DNA from: Cupriavidus pauculus
Lineage (GTDB): Bacteria; Pseudomonadota; Gammaproteobacteria; Burkholderiales; Burkholderiaceae
DNA length: 64,000 nucleotides
Reading direction: 5' to 3'
Assembly (NCBI RefSeq): GCF_002858765.1
Contig: NZ_PJRP01000010.1
Coordinates: forward strand, 62,001 to 126,000
Shown here one piece after another: positions 12,182 to 22,186 of the stretch (positions are counted from its first letter, which is position 1; each line of letters opens with the position of its first letter). The position numbers and the translations under genes were made by a program. Under the pieces are notes generated by a model. That model made no database searches and had not been told where the DNA came from. It saw only the letters and a list, made by a program, of their open reading frames with translations.

Positions 12182-12346
12182 GATGTTTTCCTTTCACTTG
12201 CGAACGCTGCAGCGCGGAATGCGCCACTTGCGTCGTGCCTTGCTTTGACTCGGCATCTGCCTTCCACAGCCAGGTGGCGTGCGGACGACAGCCGCGGATT
12301 ATAGCTGAATTCCGCCCAGCGGCGAAGCCCGCCATCGGACAATGGC

Positions 12347-13642
12347 TCAATTCCGCGCCGGGCGCTCCATTCGGCAGGTGGTAGGCAGCGTGGTCTGGGC
12401 CGACTTCAGCTTCTTGACGGTCCGGAATCCGTATCCCGAGCCCTCGTTGTCGAATCGCACCTCGCCGCCCTGCTTCGCCATCATCGAGACATAAAGCGGC
12501 TGCAGCACCTGGTGGTCGTCGGCGCGCACCGTGGCCTCGTGGAACCCGTTCGTGAAGCGCATGTTCTCCAGCGCATAGGCCACCGCCACGGCATCGGTGC
12601 CGCCGGCCTGCTCGATCGCGCGGGCCAGCATTTCCACCATCATCTGCATGCGCAAATGCACGTAGTCGTCGCGCGGATCGGGATAACGGGCGCGGAACGC
12701 CTTGTAGAACGCATCGGACGCCGCGCCGCCCACGTTCGGATGCCATTCGGCTACGGCAAGCACCCTGCCCACGCCTGCATCGCCCATGGCGGCCGGCGCG
12801 CCAAGGCCGTTGCCGTAGAACGTATAGAAGCGCGCCTTGAGCCCGCCCTCGCGCGCGGCCTTGACCATCAGCGTCAGGTCGTTACCCCAGTTGCCGGTAA
12901 TCACCGCATCGGCGCCACTGGCCTTGATCTTGGCGATATACGGCGCGAAGTCCTTTACCTTGCCGATGGGATGAAATTCGTCGCCCACGACCTGGATATC
13001 GGGCCGCTTGGCCGCCAGCATCTCGCGCGCCGAACGCGCCACCTGGTGGCCGAAACTGTAGTCCTGGTCGATCAGGTAGACCTTGCGCACCGCGTGCTCG
13101 CCACGGATGGCCTCGGTCAGTGCCTGCATTCGCATGTCCGCGCTGGCGTCAAAGCGGAAATGCCAGAAACTGCAATTTTCGTTGGTCAGCGTGGGATCGA
13201 CGGCCGAATAGTTCAGAAACAGCACGCGGACATCGGGTTGGCGCTGGTTCTGGCGATTGATCGCCGCCACCAGGGCGCTGGCCACCGCCGAGCTGTTGCC
13301 TTGCAGGACAAACGGGATGCGCTTGTCGACCAGACCACGAAACTGGATCAGGCTCTCATCGACGTTGCCCTTGCTGTCGAACGTCACCAGTTCCAGCGGA
13401 TGGGCACCATCGGGCAGCTTTACGCCGCCCTGGGCATTGATCCGCTCGATCGCCATCCGCAGGTTACGCACCACGGCTTCGCCGGCATTGGCGAAGGGGC
13501 CGGACAGCCCGTCGATCATGCCCAGCCGGATCGGCGCGCCCGACGGCTGCTGCGCCATCGCGGCCGTTGCGGCACAGCACAGGGCCGCAGCCAGCCAGGC
13601 CCGCAGCCGGCTCATGCACCCGCTTGTTCGGATTCCGCCCAT
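12347..13642 (-). CDS. Periplasmic branched-chain amino acid-type ABC transporter substrate-binding protein
   Basis: LivK-like type I periplasmic binding protein, 431 aa with the start at 13642 (AGGGAAG 6 nt upstream). A Sec signal peptide is visible (MSRLRAWLAAALCCAATAAMAQQ, the first M being residue 10). The mature part opens with IRLGMIDGLSGPFANAGE, the usual start of this fold. Later come VYLIDQDYSFGHQVA and GNWGNDLTLMVKAA. No permease or ATPase genes are nearby, so it is an orphan binding protein and the ligand cannot be assigned. It is transcribed away from the lipoprotein gene at 13746 across a 103-nt divergent promoter region. Confidence 0.85.
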   Translation of the reverse strand: MGGIRTSGCMSRLRAWLAAALCCAATAAMAQQPSGAPIRLGMIDGLSGPFANAGEAVVRNLRMAIERINAQGGVKLPDGAHPLELVTFDSKGNVDESLIQFRGLVDKRIPFVLQGNSSAVASALVAAINRQNQRQPDVRVLFLNYSAVDPTLTNENCSFWHFRFDASADMRMQALTEAIRGEHAVRKVYLIDQDYSFGHQVARSAREMLAAKRPDIQVVGDEFHPIGKVKDFAPYIAKIKASGADAVITGNWGNDLTLMVKAAREGGLKARFYTFYGNGLGAPAAMGDAGVGRVLAVAEWHPNVGGAASDAFYKAFRARYPDPRDDYVHLRMQMMVEMLARAIEQAGGTDAVAVAYALENMRFTNGFHEATVRADDHQVLQPLYVSMMAKQGGEVRFDNEGSGYGFRTVKKLKSAQTTLPTTCRMERPARN

Positions 13643-13745
13643 TCGAGACTTCCCTTCTTCTGCGCAAAAGCCGCGATGGTACACACATTGCGCCCGTGCC
13701 CGCTACACTACGCCAAACGCACTTTTTTGCGATGGATCACTGAAC

Positions 13746-14285
13746 ATGACGACATTCCCGAAAGTCGCCCGGCACTGGATTGCCGCCGTGACACTGGCCG
13801 CCGGCGCCCTGGCCGGCTGCAGCGGCCTCGGGCCCGCACTGGCCCCCGTCAGCACGGGCCTCAAGCTGGTTGGCCAGCCACAGAGCGCCGTGGAAGCGAC
13901 GTTCGGCAAGCCCACCGACGTGTACCGGCTCGACGACGGTACCACGCGCTGGTTCTACTCGAAGCAGCCGCTTGGCGAATATTCCTATGCGGCCGATTTC
14001 GATCGGGATGGCAAGCTGACGAATTTCCGCCAGATGCTGACCACGACCGAGCTCTACAAGGCCAAGATCAACGAGTGGACCAAGAAGGACGTGCTGGAGC
14101 ACTTCGGCGCGCCGCGCGAGCCGATCGAGTACTACCCGCGCCTGAAACAGGAAGCCTGGAGCTACCGCTTCCTGCACGAAGACCAGTGGTACTCGATGTT
14201 CAACTTCATGTTCGACGATGCGGGCGTGCTGCGCCGGACGCTGGTCACCCCCGATCCGCTGCGCGACCGCCCCGACCCGCGTTGA
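13746..14285 (+). CDS. Lipoprotein with two tandem BamE/SmpA-like repeats
   Basis: A 179-aa predicted lipoprotein with a signal peptide ending in the lipobox LAGC (acylated Cys25). The mature part has two similar units of about 60 residues, each with the pattern V-x2-x-FG-x-P followed by a W-x-Y or Y-rich beta segment. The first is AVEATFGKPTDVYRL to RWFYSK, the second is DVLEHFGAPREPIEY to AWSYRF. This resembles the BamE (SmpA/OmlA) fold. BamE itself is usually a single-domain protein of about 110 residues, so this is probably a relative and not the BAM subunit. Function is unknown. Confidence 0.75.
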   Translation: MTTFPKVARHWIAAVTLAAGALAGCSGLGPALAPVSTGLKLVGQPQSAVEATFGKPTDVYRLDDGTTRWFYSKQPLGEYSYAADFDRDGKLTNFRQMLTTTELYKAKINEWTKKDVLEHFGAPREPIEYYPRLKQEAWSYRFLHEDQWYSMFNFMFDDAGVLRRTLVTPDPLRDRPDPR

Positions 14286-14323
14286 GCGGCATCAGACCGG
14301 CATTGAGCCGCGCACAAACGACA

Positions 14324-14364
14324 AACCGCCCGGCCCCGCGGGATACGCAGCGGGCCGGGCGGTT
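14324..14364. terminator. Bidirectional terminator between convergent lipoprotein gene and leuA
   Basis: A 13-bp perfect GC-rich stem, AACCGCCCGGCCC at 14324-14336 with its complement at 14352-14364, sits between two converging genes. It is followed by only a broken T-tract on the minus strand. Confidence 0.75.
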
Positions 14365-14425
14365 CATGACAGCCGGGGCCTTGTAAGCCCCGCCATCGCA
14401 TCGCAGGAATCAGGTCAGATAAAGG

Positions 14426-15967
14426 TCAGATCTGCGGATTGATCTTCTGCACGGCCTTGTCGTGCAGCTTGTTCAGTGCGGCCAGGTAAGCCTTGGCCGA
14501 TGCGGCGACGATATCCGGATCGGTACCCACGCCATTGACGATGCGGCCGGCCCTGGACAGGCGCACGGTCACTTCGCCCTGAGCCTGCGTACCGGCCGTG
14601 ATGGCGTTCACCGAATACAGCACCAGTTCGGCACCGCTGTTCACGCAGCCTTCGATGGCGTGCAGCGTGGCATCCACCGGACCATTGCCTTCGGCCTCGC
14701 CAGCGTGCTCGGAGCCATCGATGTTGAACACCACGCGGGCATGCGGACGCTCGCCGGTTTCCGAGCGCTGCGACAGCGACACGAAACGATAGTGCTCGTT
14801 GGCGTTTTCCTGCTCTTCGTCGGAAACGATCGCCATGATGTCTTCGTCGAAGATCTCGGCCTTCTGGTCGGCCAGTTCCTTGAAGCGGGTGAACGCGGCG
14901 TTGACTTCGGCTTCGCTTTCAAGCGCGATGCCCAGTTCCTGCAGGCGCTGCTTGAATGCATTGCGACCCGAAAGCTTGCCAAGCACGATCTTGTTGGCGG
15001 TCCAGCCCACGTCCTCCGCGCGCATGATCTCGTAGGTGTCGCGCGCCTTGAGCACGCCATCCTGGTGGATGCCCGAGGCGTGGGCAAACGCATTGGCGCC
15101 CACCACGGCCTTGTTCGGCTGCACCACGAATCCGGTGACCTGCGACACGAGCTTGGATGCCGGCACGATCTGCGTGGTGTCGATGCCAACGTCCATATTG
15201 AAGTAGTCGCGGCGCGTCTTCACGGCCATCACCACTTCTTCCAGGCTCGTGTTGCCGGCGCGCTCGCCCAGACCGTTGATCGTGCATTCGATCTGCCGCG
15301 CGCCGCCCAGCTTCACCGCAGCTAGCGAGTTCGCCACGGCCATACCCAGGTCGTTATGGCAATGCACCGACCAGACCGCCTTGTCCGAATTCGGAATCCG
15401 CTCACGTACCGAACGGATCAGTTCCGCATAGCCTTCCGGCACGGCATAGCCCACGGTATCGGGCAGGTTGATCGTGGTCGCACCTTCGGCAATCACGCCT
15501 TCGAGCACGCGGCACAGGAAGTCCATGTCCGAGCGGCTGCCGTCTTCGGGCGAGAACTCGATGTCGTCGGTGAACTGGCGCGCGAAGCGCACCGCCAGGC
15601 GGGCCTGTTCGTAGACCTGGTCCGGCGTCATGCGGAGCTTCTTCTCCATATGCAGCGCGGACGTGGCGATGAACGTGTGGATACGGAACGAGTTGGCCGG
15701 CTTCAGCGCCTCGGCCGCACGCGCGATGTCCTTGTCGTTGGCGCGGGCCAGCGAGCAGATCGTCGAATCCTTAACGACCTGGGCAATCGAGCGGATCGCC
15801 TCGAAATCGCCGTTGGAGCTGGCCGCAAAGCCGGCCTCGATCACATCGACCTTCAGGCGTTCCAGCTGACGCGCAATGCGGATCTTCTCCTCGCGGGTCA
15901 TGGACGCACCGGGCGACTGCTCGCCGTCGCGCAAGGTGGTGTCGAAAATGATGAGTTTGTCAGACAT
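14426..15967 (-). CDS. leuA: 2-isopropylmalate synthase
   Basis: Condenses acetyl-CoA with 2-ketoisovalerate, the committed step of leucine synthesis, and is feedback-inhibited by leucine through its C-terminal regulatory domain. The active-site start [16 protein letters not shown], the metal-binding HCHNDLGMA and the GLGERAGN motif are all present, and the C-terminal LeuA allosteric domain follows from about residue 390. Length is 513 aa. The ATG at 15967 is preceded by GGAGCTCCACAAA. A strong terminator 80 nt upstream and a leucine-rich leader peptide before it indicate attenuation control. Confidence 0.97.
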   Translation of the reverse strand: MSDKLIIFDTTLRDGEQSPGASMTREEKIRIARQLERLKVDVIEAGFAASSNGDFEAIRSIAQVVKDSTICSLARANDKDIARAAEALKPANSFRIHTFIATSALHMEKKLRMTPDQVYEQARLAVRFARQFTDDIEFSPEDGSRSDMDFLCRVLEGVIAEGATTINLPDTVGYAVPEGYAELIRSVRERIPNSDKAVWSVHCHNDLGMAVANSLAAVKLGGARQIECTINGLGERAGNTSLEEVVMAVKTRRDYFNMDVGIDTTQIVPASKLVSQVTGFVVQPNKAVVGANAFAHASGIHQDGVLKARDTYEIMRAEDVGWTANKIVLGKLSGRNAFKQRLQELGIALESEAEVNAAFTRFKELADQKAEIFDEDIMAIVSDEEQENANEHYRFVSLSQRSETGERPHARVVFNIDGSEHAGEAEGNGPVDATLHAIEGCVNSGAELVLYSVNAITAGTQAQGEVTVRLSRAGRIVNGVGTDPDIVAASAKAYLAALNKLHDKAVQKINPQI

Positions 15968-16042
15968 TTTGTGGAGCTCCTGGGCTGTACTTATGTGCTG
16001 GTCCGCCGTCCCGCTATCACGACACCGGGCATTCAGATCGGA

Positions 16043-16086
16043 ATGCAAAACGCCCCGGCGTGCATGAATGCAGGCCGGGGCGTTTT
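16043..16086 (-). terminator. leuA attenuator terminator
   Basis: A 13-bp perfect stem, AAAACGCCCCGGC with GCCGGGGCGTTTT (16047-16059 and 16074-16086), ends in TTTT on the minus strand. It lies between the leader peptide stop (16130) and the leuA start (15967). An upstream segment at 16141-16151 can pair with its 5' arm in nine of ten positions, counting one G-U, giving an alternative antiterminator. Confidence 0.85.
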
Positions 16087-16129
16087 CAAAATCCTGGTGA
16101 TTTCCGCGCCAGGGCGGTAACCGATTCCC

Positions 16130-16210
16130 TTAGCGCGCGCGCGTCCCGACCTGATGGCCTAGTAGGCCACCTAGGGTGGTGCGAGCGATTAGGGTCTGGC
16201 GCGAAATCAT
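16130..16210 (-). CDS. Leucine-rich leader peptide of leuA (LeuL-like)
   Basis: A 26-codon frame, ATG at 16210 to TAA at 16130, translating to a peptide that begins MISRQTLIARTTLGG and ends in VGTRAR. It has four leucines, at positions 7, 13, 16 and 17, all encoded by CTA, a codon seldom seen in the neighbouring genes where CTG and CTC dominate. It precedes a terminator and leuA, the layout of enteric leuL attenuators. No Shine-Dalgarno sequence is visible, and the promoter places the mRNA start next to the ATG, so translation is probably leaderless. Codons 16-17 lie inside a TGGCCTA-C-TAGGCCA palindrome that could act as a pause hairpin. Confidence 0.75.
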   Translation of the reverse strand: MISRQTLIARTTLGGLLGHQVGTRAR

Positions 16211-16246
16211 GTGGGCGACTATAGCCGGTTTGCCGTGGGTGCGCAA
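16211..16246 (-). promoter_or_regulatory. Promoter of the leuA leader
   Basis: On the minus strand TTGCGC (16241-16246) and TATAGT (16218-16223) are separated by exactly 17 nt. This predicts transcription starting at about 16211, immediately before the leader ATG. The -35 is weak and the -10 matches five of six bases. Confidence 0.6.
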
Positions 16247-16251
16247 CCGGG

Positions 16252-16755
16252 TTATTTCGGAGGAATACGCAGTTTTTGCCCCGGGTAGATCTTGTCCGGG
16301 TGCGTCAGCATCGGCTTGTTGGCCTCGAATATCTTGTTGTATTCGGCGCCATTGCCGTACGCGGCCTGGGAAATCGCCCACAGCGTGTCCCCCTTCACCA
16401 CGGTATGCCACTGCGACTCGGCCGTCTCCACGTTGACCGACATCTTGTCCTCGACCGAATCCACGCCCTCCACATTGCCGCAGCACAGGATGATCTTCTC
16501 GCGCGTGGCCTGATCGGGCGCCACGCCGAATACGGAGACCTTGCCCTGCGAGCCGTCCACGGTCACGGTCAGGCCGGTGGCCGACAGCCCCATCTGGGCG
16601 ATATAGGCCTCGATGGCATCGCCGGCCGCACGGTTCGCCGCCTCGGCCTTGTCCGCGGCCGACGGGTCCGCGGCGGCAGCTTCCTGTGCCGCCTTCGCCT
16701 CGCCCTTGCCGAACAGTTTCTCTCCCGCTTCCTTGATGAAGTCGAACATGCCCAT
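16252..16755 (-). CDS. kbp: BON and LysM domain protein, Kbp/YgaU family
   Basis: A 167-aa cytoplasmic-type protein, since no signal peptide is visible. It opens MGMFDFIKEAGEKLFG and has an Ala/Glu-rich linker. A BON domain follows (about residues 50-110, with SQGKVSVFGVAPDQATREKI) and then a C-terminal LysM domain (WHTVVKGDTLWAISQAAYGN to LRIPPK). The Escherichia coli homologue is a potassium-binding protein needed under high K+. The ATG has AGGAGA 5 nt upstream. It lies downstream of pssA with a terminator between, and upstream of the leuA leader promoter. Confidence 0.9.
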   Translation of the reverse strand: MGMFDFIKEAGEKLFGKGEAKAAQEAAAADPSAADKAEAANRAAGDAIEAYIAQMGLSATGLTVTVDGSQGKVSVFGVAPDQATREKIILCCGNVEGVDSVEDKMSVNVETAESQWHTVVKGDTLWAISQAAYGNGAEYNKIFEANKPMLTHPDKIYPGQKLRIPPK

Positions 16756-16782
16756 GACATTCTCCTGAGGTTGTGGAACGGA

Positions 16783-16813
16783 AAAACAAAAGGGCGCCCG
16801 ATGAGCGCCCTTT
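16783..16813 (-). terminator. Rho-independent terminator after pssA
   Basis: The stem AAAGGGCGC/GCGCCCTTT (16789-16797 and 16805-16813) is followed on the minus strand by TTTTGTTTTT. It lies 14 nt past the pssA stop. Confidence 0.9.
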
Positions 16814-16826
16814 CTTCAAAACCCGG

Positions 16827-17729
16827 TCAGTTGCCGCTGCCCGCGCCGTTGCCGTTGCCACCGGCACGCGCCTTGGCCACCCCACCCGGATGGCCGTGCA
16901 GCGCACGCCAGGCCCATAGCAGGTAGCCCGAGATCGCGTAGGCCACGAACAGGCCAAACAACGCCACCGGCGGATCCGACGATACGATCACGAACAAGAC
17001 CAGAACCAGCACCATCATGCCGAACGGCACGCGGTAGCGCACATCGAGCGCCTTGCCGCTATAGAACGGCGCGTTCGACACCATCGACAGCCCCGCATAG
17101 AGCGTGATCGCAAAGGCAACCCACGGCATCCACAGCTCCTTCACGGGCAGCTTGTTGTCGATGGCCAGCCAGACGAAGCCGGCTACCAGCGCGGCCGCGG
17201 CCGGGCTCGGCAGGCCCTGGAAGAAGCGCTTGTCGACCACACCGATATTGGCGTTGAAGCGGGCCAGCCGCAGCGCGGCGCAAGTGCAATAGACAAAGGC
17301 AGCAATCCAGCCCCACTTGCCCAGGTCGTGCAGGATCCACTCGTACATCACCAGCGCCGGCGCGACGCCGAACGACGTCATGTCCGACAGCGAATCGTAC
17401 TGCTCGCCAAACGCGCTCTGCGTATTGGTGATGCGCGCCACGCGGCCATCCATGCCGTCGAGCACCATGGCCGCGAAAATGGCGATGGCCGCCACGTCGA
17501 AGCGCATGTTCATGGCCTGCACGATCGCGAAAAAGCCCGCGAACAGCGCCGCCGTGGTAAACGCATTGGGCAGCAGGTAAATGCCGCGCCGGCGCGGCCG
17601 GACGTACTCGATGTCGTGCTCGTCGCCCTCGTAGGCGGCGTCGTTGCGCAGCTGGTTATGACGGAACGGACGCAGGTGCGTCACGTTGCCATTGCTCACA
17701 CGCTTGTTGCGTCGGTTGAAGGCACCCAT
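16827..17729 (-). CDS. pssA: CDP-diacylglycerol--serine O-phosphatidyltransferase
   Basis: Integral membrane enzyme making phosphatidylserine from CDP-diacylglycerol and serine, the step before Psd. The CDP-alcohol phosphatidyltransferase motif DG-x2-AR-x8-G-x3-D-x3-D is complete, running from DGRVAR to DSLSD at about residues 93-116. About eight hydrophobic helices follow. The N-terminus is long, basic and soluble (about 45 residues). The C-terminus ends in a Gly/Asn tail. Its start is 31 nt downstream of the psd stop, consistent with co-transcription of the two phosphatidylethanolamine genes. Confidence 0.96.
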   Translation of the reverse strand: MGAFNRRNKRVSNGNVTHLRPFRHNQLRNDAAYEGDEHDIEYVRPRRRGIYLLPNAFTTAALFAGFFAIVQAMNMRFDVAAIAIFAAMVLDGMDGRVARITNTQSAFGEQYDSLSDMTSFGVAPALVMYEWILHDLGKWGWIAAFVYCTCAALRLARFNANIGVVDKRFFQGLPSPAAAALVAGFVWLAIDNKLPVKELWMPWVAFAITLYAGLSMVSNAPFYSGKALDVRYRVPFGMMVLVLVLFVIVSSDPPVALFGLFVAYAISGYLLWAWRALHGHPGGVAKARAGGNGNGAGSGN

Positions 17730-17760
17730 GCCAGGTCTCCTGTCGCGGACCGGTCCGGCC

Positions 17761-18414
17761 TCAGGCCTGGACGTCCAGCTCGGCGAGCACGGTCGACGAG
17801 GCCGACACCTTCTCGCCGATCGTCACGCGCGGGCGGGCATCGACGGGCAGGTACACGTCAACGCGCGAGCCAAAGCGGATGAAGCCATAGCGCTGGCCGC
17901 GCGACAGCGTGTCACCCACCCGGGTGTAGCACAGGATACGGCGTGCCACCAGGCCAGCCACCTGCACCAGCGTGACGAGCTGGCCATCGGCCGCACGGCG
18001 GATCACCACCGCGTTGCGCTCGTTTTCCAGCGATGCCTTGTCCAGGTCCGCGTTGACGAACTTGCCCGGGAAGTATTCGAGCTTCTCCACCTTGCCGTCC
18101 AGCGAAGCACGGTTCGAGTGGACGTTGAACACGTTCATGAACACGCTGATCTTCAGTGCCTCGCGGCCAGCATACGGGTCCTGCGTCTTCTCGACCACCA
18201 CGATGCGGCCATCGGCCGGCGCCAGGATCGCGTTCGGTGCCGACGGAATCGGCCGCGGCGGGTCGCGGAAGAACTGCAGCACGAAAATCGTGATGATCCA
18301 CAACGGCAACGCCCACCAGAAGCCCGCGCTGACATGCACCAGCAGCGAGATGATGAAAGCGCCGGCCAGGAACGGCCAGCCTTCACGGGCGATAAGCGGA
18401 TGAGGATAGTTCAT
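17761..18414 (-). CDS. psd: Phosphatidylserine decarboxylase proenzyme
   Basis: Converts phosphatidylserine to phosphatidylethanolamine at the inner membrane. This is the short PSD type (217 aa) with an N-terminal hydrophobic hairpin (about residues 14-50). It has the FxNxxNVHSNR-like segment ([16 protein letters not shown]) and the self-cleavage site in [11 protein letters not shown]. The serine of that GS pair should become the pyruvoyl cofactor of the small chain. The ATG at 18414 begins [15 protein letters not shown]. It lies between ilvC and pssA, an arrangement common in Burkholderiaceae. Confidence 0.95.
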   Translation of the reverse strand: MNYPHPLIAREGWPFLAGAFIISLLVHVSAGFWWALPLWIITIFVLQFFRDPPRPIPSAPNAILAPADGRIVVVEKTQDPYAGREALKISVFMNVFNVHSNRASLDGKVEKLEYFPGKFVNADLDKASLENERNAVVIRRAADGQLVTLVQVAGLVARRILCYTRVGDTLSRGQRYGFIRFGSRVDVYLPVDARPRVTIGEKVSASSTVLAELDVQA

Positions 18415-18641
18415 GCAAGCGTTGTTCTGTTGTTCGCACAGCGTGTGCAAATCCTGTCGCAAAGCCAGCCCGCAGCGTACCGCGTGCCATGCATTCAGGA
18501 TATGTCGGCGCGAGAGATAAGAAAAAATCAGGCCTGTGCCTGAAAAAGTCCGACAAGGATAACAAAAAGCCGCCCAGTCACCGCCGAAATGTCTTGTGCA
18601 ATCACAAAAGACCGGCGGCCGACTGGACGGCTGCGGCACTG

Positions 18642-18676
18642 GCGGGGCACCTGGCCGCATCGGCCGGGTGCCCCGC
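18642..18676 (-). other. Strong hairpin just downstream of ilvC, no T-tract
   Basis: GCGGGGCACC (18642-18651) pairs with GGTGCCCCGC (18667-18676), and an inner GGCC/GGCC stem extends it. It starts 16 nt after the ilvC stop. No T-run follows on the minus strand, so it may stabilise or process the ilv message and need not terminate it. Distal read-through into psd-pssA remains possible. Confidence 0.5.
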
Positions 18677-18691
18677 TTCTGCCCGTACTGC

Positions 18692-19726
<1,035 letters not shown>

Positions 19727-19840
19727 TCAAATCTTCGTATTGGGGTGGCGGCGCAACGCCTGACTGTTGTTGGGGTCGTCGCGCCGCTTCGGGATACTGC
19801 GTGTCGGCTTGTGGCCGTGCTCTGTTGCCGGGGGCGCCGG

Positions 19841-20332
19841 TCAGACCTTCAGGATGCGCTCGCCACGGCCGATGCCGGAGCCGCCCGTACGGACGGTTTC
19901 CAGGATCGCGGTGCGGTCGATGGCATCGAGGAACGCATCCAGCTTGCCGCCGTTGCCGGTCAGCTCGATGGTGTACGTCTTTTCGGTCACATCGATGATG
20001 CGGCCACGGAAGATGTCGGCGGTGCGCTTCATTTCCTCGCGCTCCTTGCCCACGGCACGGACCTTGACCAGCATCAGCTCGCGTTCGATATGCGCGCCTT
20101 CGGTCAGATCCACCACCTTGACCACTTCCACCAGGCGGTTCAGGTGCTTCGTGATCTGTTCGATCACGTCGTCCGAACCGGTGGTGACGATGGTCATCCG
20201 CGACAGCGACGCATCTTCGGTGGGAGCCACCGTCAGCGTCTCGATGTTGTATCCACGGGCCGAGAACAGGCCCACCACGCGCGACAGCGCGCCGGGTTCG
20301 TTTTCCAGCAGGACCGAAATGATGTGACGCAT
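19841..20332 (-). CDS. ilvH: Acetolactate synthase small (regulatory) subunit
   Basis: Regulatory partner of IlvB that confers valine feedback inhibition. The 163-aa protein has an N-terminal ACT domain (MRHIISVLLENEPGALSRV, valine-binding) and the ALS small-subunit C-terminal domain. Its ATG overlaps the ilvB stop by one base (TAATG), indicating translational coupling and balanced stoichiometry. Confidence 0.97.
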   Translation of the reverse strand: MRHIISVLLENEPGALSRVVGLFSARGYNIETLTVAPTEDASLSRMTIVTTGSDDVIEQITKHLNRLVEVVKVVDLTEGAHIERELMLVKVRAVGKEREEMKRTADIFRGRIIDVTEKTYTIELTGNGGKLDAFLDAIDRTAILETVRTGGSGIGRGERILKV

Positions 20333-22095
20333 TACAGGTCCTCCACGCCGAGCAGCATCTCGGAGATGCCCTTGCCGGCCTGGACCATCGGCCACACGTT
20401 TTCGGTGGGGTCGGTCTGGAAGTCCAGGAACACGGTGCGATCCTTCAGGCGGAACGCCTCGCGCAGCGCCGGTTCGACGTCTGACGTCTTCTCGATGCGC
20501 ATGCCCACGTGGCCATACGACTCCGCCAGCTTCACGAAGTCGGGCAGTGCCTGCATGTAGGAATGCGAGTAGCGGTTGTCGTACTCGATTTCCTGCCACT
20601 GGCGCACCATGCCCAGGTAGCCGTTGTTCAGCGAGCAGATCTTCACCGGGGTGTCGTACTGCAGGCAGGTCGACAGTTCCTGGATGCACATCTGGATCGA
20701 GCCTTCACCGGTGATGGTGACGACTTCCTTGTCCGGGAACGCCTTCTTGATGCCCATTGCGTACGGCAGGCCCACGCCCATCGTGCCCAGGCCGCCGGAA
20801 TTGATCCAGCGGCGCGGCTCGTTGAACTTGTAGAACTGCGCGGCCCACATCTGGTGCTGGCCCACGTCGGAGCAGATGAACGCGTCGCCCTTGGTCAGTT
20901 CCCAGATCTTTTCCACCACGTACTGCGGCTTGATGATCTCGGAATTGCGGTCGTACTTGAGGCAGTCCACCGAACGCCATTGCTCGATCTGGTCCCACCA
21001 CTTCGCCAGCGCCTCGCGCTTGGGCTTGACGTCGCTGGTCTTGATCTGGGCGATCAGTTCCTGCAGCACGTCCTTGACGTTGCCGACGATGGGGATGTCC
21101 ACCTTGACCCGCTTCGAGATCGACGACGGGTCGATGTCGATGTGGATGATCTTGCGTGCCTGCGAGGTGAAGTGCGACGGATTGCCGATCACGCGGTCGT
21201 CGAACCGGGCGCCGATGGCGATCAGCACGTCGCAGTTCTGCATGGCCATGTTGGCTTCATACGTGCCGTGCATGCCGAGCATGCCGACGAACTGCTTGTG
21301 CGTGCCCGGGAACGCGCCCAGACCCATCAGCGTGTTGGTCACCGGATGACCGGTCAGTGCGGCCAGCTCGCGCAGCTCGTCGCTGGCGTTGGCCAGCACC
21401 ACGCCGCCACCCGAATAGATGTACGGACGCTCCGCGGCCTGCAGCAGTGCCACAGCCTTGCGGATCTGGCCCGAGTGACCCTTGTTCACGGGGTTGTACG
21501 ACCGCATGTCGACGGCCTTCGGGTACTCGTACTTGCAGGCGTTGCGCGACACGTCCTTCGGGATGTCCACCACCACGGGGCCGGGACGGCCGGTGGCGGC
21601 GATGAAGAACGCCTTCTTGATCGTCGCAGCCAGGTCGCGCACGTCCTTCACGAGGAAGTTGTGCTTGACGATCGGGCGCGTGATGCCGACGGTGTCGCAT
21701 TCCTGGAACGCATCCTGGCCAATGGCGTGGGTCGGCACGTTGCCGGTGATCACCACCATCGGAATCGAATCCAGGTAGGCGGTGGCGATGCCGGTCACGG
21801 CGTTGGTCACGCCCGGGCCCGAAGTCACCAGTGCCACGCCCACCTTGCCGGTCGCGCGGGCATAGCCGTCAGCGGCATGCACGGCGGCCTGCTCGTGGCG
21901 CACCAGGATGTGTTCGAATTTTGTTTGCTTGTGGAGCTCGTCGTAGATATAGAGCACTGCGCCGCCGGGGTAACCCCAGACGTATTCGACGCCTTCTTCG
22001 GCAAGTGCGTTGACGAGGATTTCCGCTCCGATCATTTCCCGACCGGAGGATGAATTGCTGTCTGCGTGGGAGAATTCCGCGCTGGGCATGTTCAT
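20332..22095 (-). CDS. ilvB: Acetolactate synthase large (catalytic) subunit
   Basis: Thiamine-diphosphate enzyme making acetolactate and acetohydroxybutyrate, the first common step of branched-chain amino acid synthesis. The catalytic glutamate region (EEGVEYVWGYPGGAV), the FAD-binding middle domain and the ThDP motif (TGEGSIQM to LNNGYLGMV) are present. The ATG at 22095 (MNMPSAEFS) is chosen because AAAGGACAG lies just upstream. This gives 587 aa. It is also named ilvI in related genomes. The roughly 140-nt leader carries a short valine-containing frame and a hairpin. Confidence 0.97.
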   Translation of the reverse strand: MNMPSAEFSHADSNSSSGREMIGAEILVNALAEEGVEYVWGYPGGAVLYIYDELHKQTKFEHILVRHEQAAVHAADGYARATGKVGVALVTSGPGVTNAVTGIATAYLDSIPMVVITGNVPTHAIGQDAFQECDTVGITRPIVKHNFLVKDVRDLAATIKKAFFIAATGRPGPVVVDIPKDVSRNACKYEYPKAVDMRSYNPVNKGHSGQIRKAVALLQAAERPYIYSGGGVVLANASDELRELAALTGHPVTNTLMGLGAFPGTHKQFVGMLGMHGTYEANMAMQNCDVLIAIGARFDDRVIGNPSHFTSQARKIIHIDIDPSSISKRVKVDIPIVGNVKDVLQELIAQIKTSDVKPKREALAKWWDQIEQWRSVDCLKYDRNSEIIKPQYVVEKIWELTKGDAFICSDVGQHQMWAAQFYKFNEPRRWINSGGLGTMGVGLPYAMGIKKAFPDKEVVTITGEGSIQMCIQELSTCLQYDTPVKICSLNNGYLGMVRQWQEIEYDNRYSHSYMQALPDFVKLAESYGHVGMRIEKTSDVEPALREAFRLKDRTVFLDFQTDPTENVWPMVQAGKGISEMLLGVEDL

Positions 22096-22186
22096 TTCTG
22101 TCCTTTGCAATTTTCGGCAAAAAATTGTTTGGATGCTCTCTGCCGGGCTTGTGGCTCGGGTTCAAGCGGTGCGCGTCTGCATGAAG

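Noticed and set aside
16252-16957. Long minus-strand frame through the kbp region (275 codons) ending in the leucine-rich peptide
   Set aside because: Only the last 26 codons, after ATG 16210, make biological sense as a leuA leader; the rest is an out-of-frame reading of kbp.
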